The position numbers were made by a program, and so were the translations under genes. Source: Myxococcus virescens (GTDB taxonomy: Bacteria; Myxococcota; Myxococcia; Myxococcales; Myxococcaceae). From it: 46,179 nt of DNA. Location of the stretch: positions 1-46,179 of the forward strand of contig NZ_FNAJ01000031.1 in NCBI RefSeq assembly GCF_900101905.1. Reading direction: 5' to 3'. Positions 1 through 8,915 of this stretch are shown here, in pieces. Below the pieces are notes generated by a model. The model searched no databases. It was not told where the DNA came from and saw only the letters and a program-made list of their open reading frames with translations. Each line of letters begins with the position of its first letter. Position 1 is the first letter of the stretch.

Positions 1-590
1 TCGTCGCCGCGCACGCCGAGCTGGGCGTTGTAGTCACCGCGGCCGATGCGTGACACGCCCCGGATGAGGTTGCGCATGGGGCGCAGCGTGCGGGCGGACC
101 AGGCGGTGGCGCCCACGCCCACGGCGATGGCGGCCACGGAGAAGCCGATGATGAAGAGGCCGGTGGTGCGCTCGCGCTCCTCGGCGCCGTCCACGCGCTC
201 GCGGATGCGGTTGGACAGGGCGGCGCGCAGCACGCGAATCTCGCGGCCGATGGAGTTCTCTTCCTGCCGCAGCTCGGCGGTGGCGATGGCGACCTGTTCG
301 CGGTCCGGATTCTCCGTGGACAGGACGGCGAAGACGGCTTCCGCGGCGCGGCCGTAGTCGCGGTAGCGGGCCTGGAGCTCGCCGAAGCGGTCCTCCAGGC
401 CCCGGATGAAGGGCACCTCGCTGTCGGGGGCGGAGGCCAGCACCTCATGCGCCTTGGCCTGGGCGGCGGCGAGCCGCTGGGTCATCAGGGGCGAGTTGTA
501 GGTCCGGGCCAGCCGGATGAAGGCGCGGCGGATTTCGACGTTGCCCTCTTGAATCAGGCGCTCGGTGTCCTTCTCCTGGGTGGATGCCTG
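1..590 (-). CDS. HAMP-domain membrane sensor fragment, 3' end outside window, no visible start
   Basis: The minus-strand frame reads a charged helical stretch (likely periplasmic sensor helices), then one hydrophobic segment (TTGLFIIGFSVAAMAVGVG, about 165-100), then a HAMP-like region with RPMRNLIRGVSRIGRGDYN, and runs off base 1. This is the architecture of a sensor kinase or chemotaxis-type receptor; the output domain is not in the window, so its type is unknown. No ATG, GTG or TTG lies in frame between the TGA at 714-716 and the clearly coding part; the first in-frame ATG is at 485. The expected first membrane helix is absent. An ATG in another frame at 717 opens only low-quality sequence. 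The gene is therefore either 5'-truncated or frameshifted near 590, or starts internally. Coding is clear; the boundary is not. Confidence 0.6.
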
Positions 591-806
591 AGGATGGATG
601 GCGTCTCTTTGGTGGCCTTGGAATTGTTCTTTGTGAGTGCGCCGCGCAGATGGGCTGACGCCTTTGTTGGCGAATTCTTGTCTGGAATTGGTTTTTCTTC
701 GAGCTAGGTCTCCTCATCCCTTTCGTATGGCCAAGCGAGCCTGCAATTCCTTTTAAGAGCGGGCGGGTCCGTGTCTCCCATTGGTGGGAGATGTCAGAGG
801 AGAGCC

Positions 807-1289
807 ATGATGAAGCTGAAGACGCTGGTGGGTGCCGTGGTGATGGCGCTGATGACGGCCTGCGGGCCGCTGGAGGAGTCGTCCGTCGATGAGGGCGCGC
901 AGGTGTCCACGCTCTCGTCGGAGGAGCTGGAGAAGCTCCAGTCTTCGATTCCGGTACCGGACGCGGAGATGCTGCAGGCGCTGCAGGAGGCGTGCGGTAC
1001 CACGCCCGAAGGTGCCTGTGTCGCCGCCGGGTACGGCGCGTGTACGGGGTGGTCGGCCGCCGTGGATTGCGGCGCTATCTCGGCGTGCGACCCGGATGAT
1101 ATCGCGTGCAAGATCCGCCTCCGCGACCCCGAGCGCCAGGGGGACTACTCGTGGTACACGACGGGGACGCAGTACCAGCCCCGCAACCAGTACCGCGTCT
1201 GCTCCAACCCGCTGGGCCAGACGTGCACCGAGTACCTCCGGTCCAGCCGCAAGGACTGCGGCTGCGGCGGAAACGGCATCCCGTTCTAA
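807..1289 (+). CDS. small Cys-rich lipoprotein of unknown function
   Basis: A 160-residue protein with a classic lipoprotein signal: MMKLK, a hydrophobic core, and a lipobox ending MTAC with Cys19 as the predicted acylation site. An AG-rich ribosome-binding site (agaggagag) ends just before the ATG at 807, which favours it over the longer GTG frame at 771. The mature protein has an acidic, low-complexity N-terminal part and a C-terminal half with about ten cysteines (for example CDPDDIAC and DCGCGG), suggesting disulphides outside the inner membrane. I do not recognise the family. It stands alone, followed by a strong hairpin at 1316-1341. Confidence 0.8.
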   Translation: MMKLKTLVGAVVMALMTACGPLEESSVDEGAQVSTLSSEELEKLQSSIPVPDAEMLQALQEACGTTPEGACVAAGYGACTGWSAAVDCGAISACDPDDIACKIRLRDPERQGDYSWYTTGTQYQPRNQYRVCSNPLGQTCTEYLRSSRKDCGCGGNGIPF

Positions 1290-1315
1290 TCGCTAGCCGT
1301 CCAGACAGCACACGA

Positions 1316-1341
1316 CCCGGCCCCTCAGGTGAGGAGCCGGG
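1316..1341. terminator. hairpin between lipoprotein and RND operon 3' ends
   Basis: Two 12-nt arms (CCCGGCCCCTCA and TGAGGAGCCGGG) pair with one mismatch around a 2-nt loop, and outer ACGA/TCGT bases extend the stem. It lies between the convergent ends of the plus-strand lipoprotein and the minus-strand RND pump, as expected for a shared terminator. There is no T tract on either side, so this is a structural call only. Confidence 0.55.
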
Positions 1342-1374
1342 CCGTCGTACGTCCCGCGCCGGGTGGCGCGAACC

Positions 1375-4300
1375 TCAGTGGGACGCGGCGGGCGTGGGCA
1401 CCGCTTCGTCCTCACCCGTGGCCCGCTTCGCCTCGCCGCGGAGCTTCTGCATCAGCACGTAGAGCCCGGGGATGAACACGAAGTTCACCACCGTGGACAC
1501 CAGCATGCCGCCGAACACCGCCGTCCCCAGCGAGTTGCGGGACGCCGCGCCGGCGCCGGAGGCCATCATCAGCGGCACCACGCCCAGGAGGAAGGCGATG
1601 GACGTCATCAGGATGGGGCGCAGGCGGACCTCCGCCGCCTCCACCACCGCGTCGATGGTGCTCTTCCCGCCCTCCCGGAGCTGCTCGGCGAACTCCACGA
1701 TGAGGATGGCGTTCTTGCTGGCCAGGCCGACCAGCATCACCAATCCCACTTGGCAGAACACGTCGTTGGCGAACCCTCGCGCCAGCTGCAACCCCAACGC
1801 GCCCATGATGGCCAGGGGCACGGAGAAGATGATGACCAGCGGCAGGCTGAAGCTCTCGTACTGCGCCGCGAGCACCAGGAAGACGAAGAGCAGGCCCAGC
1901 GCGAAGATGATGGCCGTCTGCCCGCCGCTCTCCTTCTGTTCCAGGCTGATGCCCGTCCACTCCGCGCTCATGCCCTGAGGCAGGTGCTGCGTGGCCAGCG
2001 TTTCCATGGCCTCCAGCGCCTGTCCGGAGGACACATCTGGCGCCGGCTGCCCGTTGATCTCCGCCGAGCGGAACAGGTTGTAGTGGCGGATGACCTGGGC
2101 GGACACGGTGGGCTCCACCTTCACCAGCGACTCCAGCGGAATCATGTCGCCGGTGTCGCTGCGCACGTAGAAGGCGCCGATGTCCGACGGGCTGTCGCGG
2201 AACTGCTGCTCCGCCTGGACGTACACCCGGTAGGTGCGGTTGGCGTAGTTGAAGTCGTTGACGTACTGGCTGCCCATGTAGACCTGCATGGTGCCGAACA
2301 CCTGCTCAATCGGCACGCCGAGCGCCTTCGCCTTCTGCCGGTCCACCTCCACGTCGAGCAGCGGCGTGTCCGCGTTGAAGGTGCTGAAGGCACCGCGCAG
2401 TTGCTCGTGCTCGTTGGCCTTCGCCACCAGCATCTGCGTGGCCGCGGCCAGGTCATCCAGCGAGCTGGTGCCGTCGACGTCCTCGACGATGTACTGGAAG
2501 CCGCCCACGCTGCCGACGCCTCGGATGGCGGGCGGCTGGAAGGGCATCACGCGCGCTCCGCCGATGCGGCTCAGCGGGGCACGCAGCCGCTCCACCATCG
2601 CGGCCACCGACTGGTCCTTGCCCTTGCGCTCCTCCCAGGGCGTCAGCGACGAGAAGATGGTGCCCATGTTGGGTCCGCTGCCCATCATGGAGAAGCCGCC
2701 AATGGCGAACATGGCGCGCACCTCGGGCTGCGCCTGCAAGACCGCCTCCGCCTCCGCCAGCACCTTCTCCGTCTGGGCGAGAGACATGCCCTCGGGGCCC
2801 TGGATGGAGATGATGAGGTAGCCCTGGTCCTCATCGGGGATGAAGCCCGTGGGCGCGACGCGGAAGAGCATCACCGTGCCGCCGATGCACGCCAGGAAGG
2901 CGACCAGGACCAGGACTGGACGCTTCAGCAGCTTGCGCAGGCCCCGGCCGTAGAGCGCCTTTGTCCCGTCCAGCACCTTGTCCACCCAACGGAAGAAGAC
3001 CCACTTCGGTCCGTGGTGGTGCTTCAGCATCTTCGCGCTGAGCGCCGGGGTGAGGGTGAGGGCGCAGAAGGTGGACAACGCCACGGAGGCGGCGATGGTC
3101 AGCGCGAACTGCCGGTAGATGGCGCCGGTGGTGCCCGGGAAGAGGGCCACCGGGACGAACACCGCCACCAGCACCACGGAGATGGCGATGACCGCGCCGG
3201 TCACCTCCTTCATGCCCTCGCGCGCGGCCTGTACGGGGGACAGGCGTCGCTCCACCATCAACCGCTCGATGTTCTCGATGACGACGATGGCGTCGTCCAC
3301 CACCAGGCCCGTGGCCAGCGTGAGGCCGAAGAGGGTGAGGGTGTTGATGGAGAAGCCCATCAGGTGGACGAAGGCGAAGGTGCCAATCAGTGAGACGGGG
3401 AGGGTGAAGGCGGTGATGAGCACGCTGCGCCAGCCGTGCAGGAACAGGAAGATGACGAGGATGACGAGGACGATGGCTTCCACCAGCGTCTTGATGACCT
3501 CGTTGATGGAGGCGCGGACGGCCAGGGTGGTGTCGGTGCCCGTCTGGAACTGCATGCCGGGCGGGAACTGCTTCGACAGCCGCTCGAGCTCCGCGTACAC
3601 GCCGTCGCGCACGTCCAGCGCGTTGGCGGTGGGCAGCTGGAAGATGCCCAGGCCCACGCCCGTCTTGCCGTTGAAGCGCAGGACGGAGCCGTAGTTCTCC
3701 GCGCCCAGCTCCACGCGGCCCACGTCCTTCACCCGGATGCTCGTGCCATCCGTGTCCCGCATCAGGACGATGTCGCCGAACTCCGCCGGCTCCACCAGCC
3801 GGCCCCGGGCCCTCACCGCGATCTGGTAGGGCTGGTCCTCGGTGGACGGCGGCTGGCCAATCTGACCCGCGGCCACCTGGAGGTTCTGCTCCTGGAGCGC
3901 GCGCGTCACGTCCTGGGGCGTGAGCTTGCGGCGCGCCAGCTCCGTGGGGTCCAGCCACAGGCGCATGGAGAACTTGCGCTCGCCGAAGATGCGCACGTCA
4001 CCCACGCCGGGCACGCGCTTGATGGCGTCCTTCAGGCTCACGTCGGCGTAGTTGCTGAGGAACTTGGCGTCGTAGCGGTTGTCCTCGCTGAACAGGCCCA
4101 CCGTCAGCAGCATCTGGCTGGAGGCCTTGTTGACGACGATGCCCGTCTGGTTCACCTGCGAGGGCAGGCGCGCCGCGGCGCGGCTGACGCGGTTCTGCAC
4201 GTCGACGGCGGCCACCTCGATGTCGCGCGTGGCCTCGAAGGTGATGGTGATCTGGCTGGTGCCGTCGTTGCTGCTGGTGGAGGTGATGTAGCGCATGCCC

Positions 4301-4521
4301 TCCACGCCGTTGAGCTCCTGCTCCAGCGGGATGGTGACGGCGCTCTCCACCACCTCGGCGCTCGCACCCACGTAGGTGCTCGTCACGGTGACTTGTGGCG
4401 GCGCCAGGTCCGGGTACTGGGAGATGGGCAGCGTGGGGATGGCAATCAGCCCCACCAGCGTCAGCAGGATGGAGCAGACGATGGCGAAGACGGGCCTGCG
4501 GATGAAGAAATCGACGAACAT
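1375..4521 (-). CDS. RND multidrug efflux pump inner-membrane subunit (HAE1/AcrB-like)
   Basis: At 1048 residues this has the usual length for AcrB/MexB-type proton-driven pumps. It begins MFVDFFIRRPVFA, as the family does. Transmembrane helix 4 carries the proton-relay pair in GLVVDDAIVVIENIER (Asp409 and Asp410). A C-terminal membrane helix contains GLASKNAILIVEFAEQL, with the conserved Lys. Two large periplasmic loops separate two six-helix halves. It would form a trimer in the inner membrane and take drugs or other amphiphiles from the periplasm or outer leaflet. It is the last gene of an operon with the outer-membrane factor and adaptor upstream; the gap to the adaptor is about 22 bases. 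Substrates cannot be inferred. Confidence 0.97.
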   Translation of the reverse strand: MFVDFFIRRPVFAIVCSILLTLVGLIAIPTLPISQYPDLAPPQVTVTSTYVGASAEVVESAVTIPLEQELNGVEGMRYITSTSSNDGTSQITITFEATRDIEVAAVDVQNRVSRAAARLPSQVNQTGIVVNKASSQMLLTVGLFSEDNRYDAKFLSNYADVSLKDAIKRVPGVGDVRIFGERKFSMRLWLDPTELARRKLTPQDVTRALQEQNLQVAAGQIGQPPSTEDQPYQIAVRARGRLVEPAEFGDIVLMRDTDGTSIRVKDVGRVELGAENYGSVLRFNGKTGVGLGIFQLPTANALDVRDGVYAELERLSKQFPPGMQFQTGTDTTLAVRASINEVIKTLVEAIVLVILVIFLFLHGWRSVLITAFTLPVSLIGTFAFVHLMGFSINTLTLFGLTLATGLVVDDAIVVIENIERLMVERRLSPVQAAREGMKEVTGAVIAISVVLVAVFVPVALFPGTTGAIYRQFALTIAASVALSTFCALTLTPALSAKMLKHHHGPKWVFFRWVDKVLDGTKALYGRGLRKLLKRPVLVLVAFLACIGGTVMLFRVAPTGFIPDEDQGYLIISIQGPEGMSLAQTEKVLAEAEAVLQAQPEVRAMFAIGGFSMMGSGPNMGTIFSSLTPWEERKGKDQSVAAMVERLRAPLSRIGGARVMPFQPPAIRGVGSVGGFQYIVEDVDGTSSLDDLAAATQMLVAKANEHEQLRGAFSTFNADTPLLDVEVDRQKAKALGVPIEQVFGTMQVYMGSQYVNDFNYANRTYRVYVQAEQQFRDSPSDIGAFYVRSDTGDMIPLESLVKVEPTVSAQVIRHYNLFRSAEINGQPAPDVSSGQALEAMETLATQHLPQGMSAEWTGISLEQKESGGQTAIIFALGLLFVFLVLAAQYESFSLPLVIIFSVPLAIMGALGLQLARGFANDVFCQVGLVMLVGLASKNAILIVEFAEQLREGGKSTIDAVVEAAEVRLRPILMTSIAFLLGVVPLMMASGAGAASRNSLGTAVFGGMLVSTVVNFVFIPGLYVLMQKLRGEAKRATGEDEAVPTPAASH

Positions 4522-4543
4522 GGTGCTCTATCCGGCCCTTCGT

Positions 4544-5704
4544 TCAGCGGCTCCCGCCGACAGTGCCGCCACCATTGCCAGAGGCCCGGGGCGGGCCGCT
4601 GCCAGTGGGGGCGTTGGGGGCGTTGGCCTGCTTGGGTTTCACCGCCATGCCGTCACGCAGCGCTTGCAGCGAGGACACGGCGACCTGGTCGCCCGACTGG
4701 AGCCCGCTCTCCACCACGTAGGCCATCTCGCCCAGCGCGCCGAGCGTGATGGGGCGGCGCTCCACCACCGTCTTCCCGTCCTTCGCCAGGACCACCAGCG
4801 CGAAGGGCTGACCGCTCTGCCGCACGATGGCAAGCGCGGGAATCTGCAGCGCATCCCGGGCCGAGTACACGAGCCGCGCGCGCACCAACTCGCTGGGGCG
4901 CAGGCCCACGGTGTTACGGAAGGCGGCCTTCACCTCCACCAACTGGGTACGCGGGTCCGCCTGGGGTGCGATGTAGAAGACGTTGCTGGTGAGCAGCACC
5001 TTGCCCGTGCTGTCGAGGATTTCGAGCGCGGTGTCGGGCTTCATCGACCGCGCGCGCGGCGACGGCACCGACACGCTCACCTCGAGCACGTCCGCCTGCG
5101 CCACGCTGGTGAGCGGCGTCGTCATGCCCACGTAGTCACCCAGCCGCACCAGCACGTCGCCCATCGTGCCGGCGAAGGGCGCGCGCACCACGTGGTACTG
5201 GAGCTGCACCTGGCGCTGCGTCACCTGCGCGGCGGATGAACGCGCCGCGGCCTGGGCTGCCTCCACCTGCGCGCGGCCCTGCTCCAGCTCCTGCGCGCTC
5301 GCGAGCCCTTCCTTGTAGAGCGCCTCGGTGCGCTCCAGCGTGCGGCGCGCCAGCTCCAGGCTCACCTGGGTGGAGTTGAGCTGCGCCTGCGCGCTGTCGA
5401 GCGCGGCGGTGCCTTCGCGCGAGTCCACCTCGATGAGCGCGGCGCCGGCCTCCACCTTGTCACCGGGACGCACGTGAATCTTGCGCACGTAGCCCGCGAC
5501 CTGGGGCAGCACGTTGACGCTCTGCCGCGACATCAGCGAGCCCAGGTACTCCCCCGTTTCGCGCACCTCGCGCGGGGTGAGCGTCACGATTTCCACCTCG
5601 CGGGGCGGAGGAGCCGGCGGGGCGGCCTTCTGGGCCGAACAGCCCGCCACCACCGCCAGCAGGGTGACACCCCACATCGCCTTCATCTGATTCACCAGTC
5701 GCAC
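4544..5704 (-). CDS. RND efflux periplasmic adaptor lipoprotein (membrane fusion protein)
   Basis: A 386-residue adaptor with a lipoprotein signal (hydrophobic run ending VVAGC, Cys22). It then shows the split biotinyl/lipoyl domain (VLPQVAGYVRKIHVRPGDKVEAG), a helical hairpin of about residues 95-160 rich in Ala/Gln/Glu, the second lipoyl half (VVRAPFAGTMGDVLVRLGDYV), and beta-barrel and membrane-proximal domains. It bridges the RND pump to the outer-membrane channel. The GTG at 5704 follows GGAGG by four bases and overlaps the end of the upstream channel gene by 13 bases. An ATG at 5686 is an alternative start. The C-terminal tail is Gly/Pro/Asn-rich. Confidence 0.94.
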   Translation of the reverse strand: MRLVNQMKAMWGVTLLAVVAGCSAQKAAPPAPPPREVEIVTLTPREVRETGEYLGSLMSRQSVNVLPQVAGYVRKIHVRPGDKVEAGAALIEVDSREGTAALDSAQAQLNSTQVSLELARRTLERTEALYKEGLASAQELEQGRAQVEAAQAAARSSAAQVTQRQVQLQYHVVRAPFAGTMGDVLVRLGDYVGMTTPLTSVAQADVLEVSVSVPSPRARSMKPDTALEILDSTGKVLLTSNVFYIAPQADPRTQLVEVKAAFRNTVGLRPSELVRARLVYSARDALQIPALAIVRQSGQPFALVVLAKDGKTVVERRPITLGALGEMAYVVESGLQSGDQVAVSSLQALRDGMAVKPKQANAPNAPTGSGPPRASGNGGGTVGGSR

Positions 5705-7080
5705 CGCGCCTCCGTCAGGAATGCGTCCAGGCGCGCCTGGACGAGCTCGAATTCACGCAGCACCAGGGTCAGCTCCGCCTGGCGCAGGGCCGCTCCGCTT
5801 TGCACCAGCTCGAGGCTGCTGCCGCGGCCCACTTCAAAAGAACGGCGGGTGAGGCGGTCGGTCCGGTCCGCGAGGTCGCGGGACGCCACCGCCGTCGCCA
5901 CCAGGGCCTCGGCCACCTCCACGGCGCGCCGGGCCTGGGCCACCTGAATCGACACGTTGCGGCGGGTGCTCTCCAGCGTCTCCGCCGCCTGGCGCTCGAG
6001 CCCCTCTCGCTCGCGAATCAAGCCGCCGCGCAGGCCGCCTTCCCAGATGGGGACGGAGAGCACCGCGGACACACTCCAGATGGCCACGCGGCCGAAGCCG
6101 GGGTCCGTGGTGAGGCCCACGGCGGTGCTCGACAGGCCCAGCGTGGGCAGGTAGCCGGCGGTGGCTTGTTGGCGGCTGTCACGCGCGGACTCCAACTGCG
6201 CGCGCGAGGCCACGAGGTCCGTCCGCTCGTTCATGTCCTTCAAGGGCGTGCAGGCCCGCTGCGTCTCGTTCACCAGCCCCTGGAGGTTGAAGTCCCGGCT
6301 GACGCCAACGGCGTTGCCGAAGCCCACCGCCAGACCCAGGGCCTCACGGCTGCGCCGCAGCTGCTCGTCTCCCGCGACGAGGGCGCTGCGCGCCACCGCC
6401 ACGTCCTGCTCCACGCGCACCACGTCCAACTGGTTGCCCGCGCCCAGTTCATAGGTGCGCTGCGCGAGCGCGAAGCGCTCCAAGGCCTGCCGCAGGCCCA
6501 CGCGATTGATCTCCGCCGCCCGCTCCGCCGCCACCGTGGACACCAGCACCTGGGCCAGCCCCCGCGTGAGCAGCCGCCGCGTCTCGCCCAGCGTCGCCGC
6601 CGCGCCTTCCTCGGCGGCCACGGCCGAGGCGCGCCCGCGCCAGGCGCTGACGTCCACCAGGGATTGCGTCACGTTCGCCGTGGCGGTGAGCAGCGGCGTG
6701 GAGGGACCGCGGGTGTCTCCACCTCCAATGCCCACCAGTGGCGTACCGCCAGCGCCCACGGGGAGGTCGGGGTTGAGGAGGTCCACACCGACACTGGACG
6801 ACAGACGCGCATTGGGGAGCAGCGCGGCCAGGGCCTGCCGGGAGCGGCCAGCGGCGCGCTCCACGCCGGCTTCGGCGCTTCGGAGGTCGGTGGAGCGCTC
6901 CCGGACGAGCGCGAGCGCCTCGTCCCAGGTCGTTACCTGCCGCTCGGCGGGGGCAACGGGCGTGAGCATCGCGTCCTCCACCTTCGGCTGGAAGGGGACG
7001 GGCGCAGGAATGGACGGTGACGGCTCGGTCAGCGTCGACGCTGCGACGAGCGCCAAGAGAATGACGGAAGGGGAGGCCAT
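5692..7080 (-). CDS. TolC-like outer-membrane efflux channel (outer membrane factor)
   Basis: A 462-residue outer-membrane factor. From the ATG at 7080 it starts with a short basic-to-hydrophobic export signal (MASPSVILLALVAAS) and a Pro-rich linker. Two tandem repeats of long amphipathic helices and beta strands follow, typical of the OEP family; recognisable pieces are TWDEALALVRERSTDLRSA and FALAQRTYELGAGNQLDVV. The frame remains open to a TTG at 7167, but that extension would put 29 polar residues before the signal peptide, so 7080 is preferred. No good ribosome-binding site is visible. It is the first gene of the efflux operon and divergent from the MarR gene. Confidence 0.93.
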   Translation of the reverse strand: MASPSVILLALVAASTLTEPSPSIPAPVPFQPKVEDAMLTPVAPAERQVTTWDEALALVRERSTDLRSAEAGVERAAGRSRQALAALLPNARLSSSVGVDLLNPDLPVGAGGTPLVGIGGGDTRGPSTPLLTATANVTQSLVDVSAWRGRASAVAAEEGAAATLGETRRLLTRGLAQVLVSTVAAERAAEINRVGLRQALERFALAQRTYELGAGNQLDVVRVEQDVAVARSALVAGDEQLRRSREALGLAVGFGNAVGVSRDFNLQGLVNETQRACTPLKDMNERTDLVASRAQLESARDSRQQATAGYLPTLGLSSTAVGLTTDPGFGRVAIWSVSAVLSVPIWEGGLRGGLIREREGLERQAAETLESTRRNVSIQVAQARRAVEVAEALVATAVASRDLADRTDRLTRRSFEVGRGSSLELVQSGAALRQAELTLVLREFELVQARLDAFLTEARCDW

Positions 7081-7160
7081 ACGAGGTGGAGGAAATGAGG
7101 GAACTGCGTGTGGGCTGAAAACTTCCCCCCGTTGTGACCAAACGCGTCGCGTCGATGTAA

Positions 7161-7187
7161 TTGACAATGGTTGACGTCTGCAACCAT
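7161..7187. promoter_or_regulatory. MarR-type operator with overlapping -35-like hexamer
   Basis: A perfect inverted repeat ATGGTTG-N7-CAACCAT spans 7167-7187, in the gap between the MarR gene and the divergent efflux operon. A consensus TTGACA lies directly upstream at 7161-7166 on the plus strand; no good -10 is obvious. MarR regulators usually bind dyads of this size near their own start and repress flanking transporter genes, so this is the best candidate operator. Confidence 0.6.
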
Positions 7188-7199
7188 CTTTAGGGGGAG

Positions 7200-7655
7200 A
7201 TGACTGTCCCGGAGCAAATGGCCTCGCTGCGGCGCGCCATCCGTCGCCTCCTCACCGAGCGGCTGGGCGAGCAGACCAGCAGACCTTTCATGCAGTTGTT
7301 GGCGCTGAAATCCATCGCCGACGGTGTGCGCAGCCAGGCCGCCATCGCGGAGCGGATGCTCGTGGACGCACCCTCGGTGAGCCGGCTCGTCGCGCGCCTG
7401 GAGGAGGACGGCCTGGTGAAGCGAAGCATCGCGGAAGATCGCCGGTGCGCGCGCCTGGAGCTGTCCCCGGCCGGGCAGACGGAGCTGAACCTGCTGAGCG
7501 ACGCGCTCCGATGGACGGACGGGGAGCTGCTTCGCTACCTCACGGCGCGGGAGATGGCGGAGTTCAAGCGCCTCATGGACAAGCTCCTGACGGGCCTCAT
7601 CCAGGCCCGGGGGCCGGTGCCGCTGGAAGGCGGCTGCGGCGCATCCGACTCCTGA
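7200..7655 (+). CDS. MarR-family transcriptional regulator of the efflux operon
   Basis: A 151-residue protein with the MarR winged-helix layout: an N-terminal dimerisation helix, then helix-turn-helix and wing (QAAIAERMLVDAPSVSRLVARLEEDGLVKRSIAEDRRCARLELSPAG), and C-terminal helices. Divergent placement from the three efflux genes suggests ligand-relieved repression of the pump and of itself. The ATG at 7200 sits almost directly on an AGGGGGAG motif. The ATG at 7218 has GGAG at a more usual distance and could be the true start, trimming six residues. Confidence 0.92.
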   Translation: MTVPEQMASLRRAIRRLLTERLGEQTSRPFMQLLALKSIADGVRSQAAIAERMLVDAPSVSRLVARLEEDGLVKRSIAEDRRCARLELSPAGQTELNLLSDALRWTDGELLRYLTAREMAEFKRLMDKLLTGLIQARGPVPLEGGCGASDS

Positions 7656-7667
7656 TGTGGAAATGAC

Positions 7668-7710
7668 GAAGGGCCCGGCCCTGGAGGTCCTCCAGGATGC
7701 CGAGCCCTTC
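7668..7710. terminator. bidirectional terminator
   Basis: Arms GAAGGGCCCGGC and GCCGAGCCCTTC pair over 12 positions with one mismatch, with an inner CCTGGA/TCCAGG stem. It sits between convergent genes (marR and the coiled-coil gene), and the A/T-rich flanks suit termination in either direction. Confidence 0.75.
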
Positions 7711-7735
7711 AAGGTGCCCAGTGAGGGCGGGTGCG

Positions 7736-8791
7736 TCAGGCCTGCGCGGGCTTGGACTCCGCGTCGGCCGGAGCGCTCTCGGGCGCCTGCTGCTCGGTGT
7801 CGACCGGGGCCTCCGCCTTGGGGGTGGACTGGGCCTCGGCCTCGGCGCGCACGCGGGACGTCTCCTCGGTGCGCTGGTCGCTGGCGGCGACCTCCTCGGG
7901 CGTCAGCTCCGTGCGGTCGGCGAGCATGCCCGTCTTCTTTTCCAGGTCCTTGATGGCCCGGCGAATCAGGTCGCGCTCCAGGAGCGTGCGGTTGAGGCGC
8001 TTTTCCAGGGCCTTGTACTTGTCGCGGCTCAGGTCCAGGTCGTGCTTGGTGGCGGCATAGACGCGCTGCTGCGTCTCGTTGCGGCCCTTCACCCGGCGCA
8101 GCTCCTTCTCCAGCTCCACCGCGCGGAGGCGGTCCTTGTTCGCCGCCTGCTCCAGCCGCTCCATCTTCTCGCGGTCGGCGTCATTCAGCTCGCGGTAGCG
8201 GCGCTGGCCACGCTCCTGCGGCACCGTCTCCGTCGCCGTGGGCACCACCGGCACCACCGCGGCGATGACGGCCTCGCCCTCCTGGGCGGGCGCGGCGACC
8301 TGCGTGGCGGGCGCGGCGATGGGGGCGGCCGGCGCGGGCTGCGGGCGGCGGCCCTTGGACTCCATCTCCGCCTTCAGCCGCTGGTTCTCCACCAGCGCGT
8401 GGGACAGCTCCTCACGGGTCCGCTCGAGCTGCGTGGAGGCGCTGCGCTCCACCTCGGCGCGCGCCTTGGCCAGCTCCTGCGCGCTCTTGTCGGACTCCTT
8501 CTGCTCGTAGAGCTTGCGCTTGGCCTGCTTCAGCTGCTCCTTCACGTCCTGAAGTTGAGTGCGCTGCTCGTCCAGCTCCTTCTGCTTGCGCTGCAGCTCC
8601 GCCTCGGCCTTGGCACGCGCCTGGGTGTCCGTCACCAGCTCGGCGCGGGGCGCCGACGACGACGTGGACGACGACGGAAGCGCGGCGTGCTTGGGGCCGG
8701 CGAAGAGATTGAAATAGAGCGAGATGGCGAGCCCGACAGCAAGGGCGAGGACCAGGACCAGCACGGGAACGACCTCCACGGGGAAATGCAA
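7736..8791 (-). CDS. single-pass membrane protein with long coiled coil, function unknown
   Basis: A 351-residue protein. Residues about 5-28 form one hydrophobic membrane anchor (VVPVLVLVLALAVGLAISLY). Residues about 50-145 are a charged heptad coiled coil rich in Glu, Lys and Gln. A Pro/Ala-rich linker follows, then a second coiled coil (about 195-300, containing RGQRRYRELNDADREKMERL) and an acidic Ala/Pro tail. A topology with one N-terminal helix and a long cytoplasmic or periplasmic rod is likely, as in TolA-like or division scaffold proteins, but no family motif supports a specific role. The downstream terminator at 7668-7710 closes the unit. Confidence 0.8.
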   Translation of the reverse strand: MHFPVEVVPVLVLVLALAVGLAISLYFNLFAGPKHAALPSSSTSSSAPRAELVTDTQARAKAEAELQRKQKELDEQRTQLQDVKEQLKQAKRKLYEQKESDKSAQELAKARAEVERSASTQLERTREELSHALVENQRLKAEMESKGRRPQPAPAAPIAAPATQVAAPAQEGEAVIAAVVPVVPTATETVPQERGQRRYRELNDADREKMERLEQAANKDRLRAVELEKELRRVKGRNETQQRVYAATKHDLDLSRDKYKALEKRLNRTLLERDLIRRAIKDLEKKTGMLADRTELTPEEVAASDQRTEETSRVRAEAEAQSTPKAEAPVDTEQQAPESAPADAESKPAQA

Positions 8792-8915
8792 AAAGCGGGG
8801 CAGCCTACCGTCAGCCCCCAGGGCGTCAAGGGTGCACTGCTAGACGTGCCTCGGTTCACTCCCTGCGTCGCCCCGGTCAGCGGCCCGGCGTGCGTCCGGG
8901 GCGCCGGCCGTCGCT

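Noticed and set aside
447..707. Plus-strand frame with a hydrophobic stretch (VSLVALELFFVS) near the left edge
   Set aside because: Its first half is antisense to the HAMP sensor frame and its second half has codon use unlike neighbouring genes; no start signal.
1363..4749. Long plus-strand open frames (676 and 437 codons) opposite the RND pump
   Set aside because: They lie antisense to a clearly conserved gene and are His/Gln/Arg/Ala-rich, as expected from stop-poor antisense frames in GC-rich DNA.
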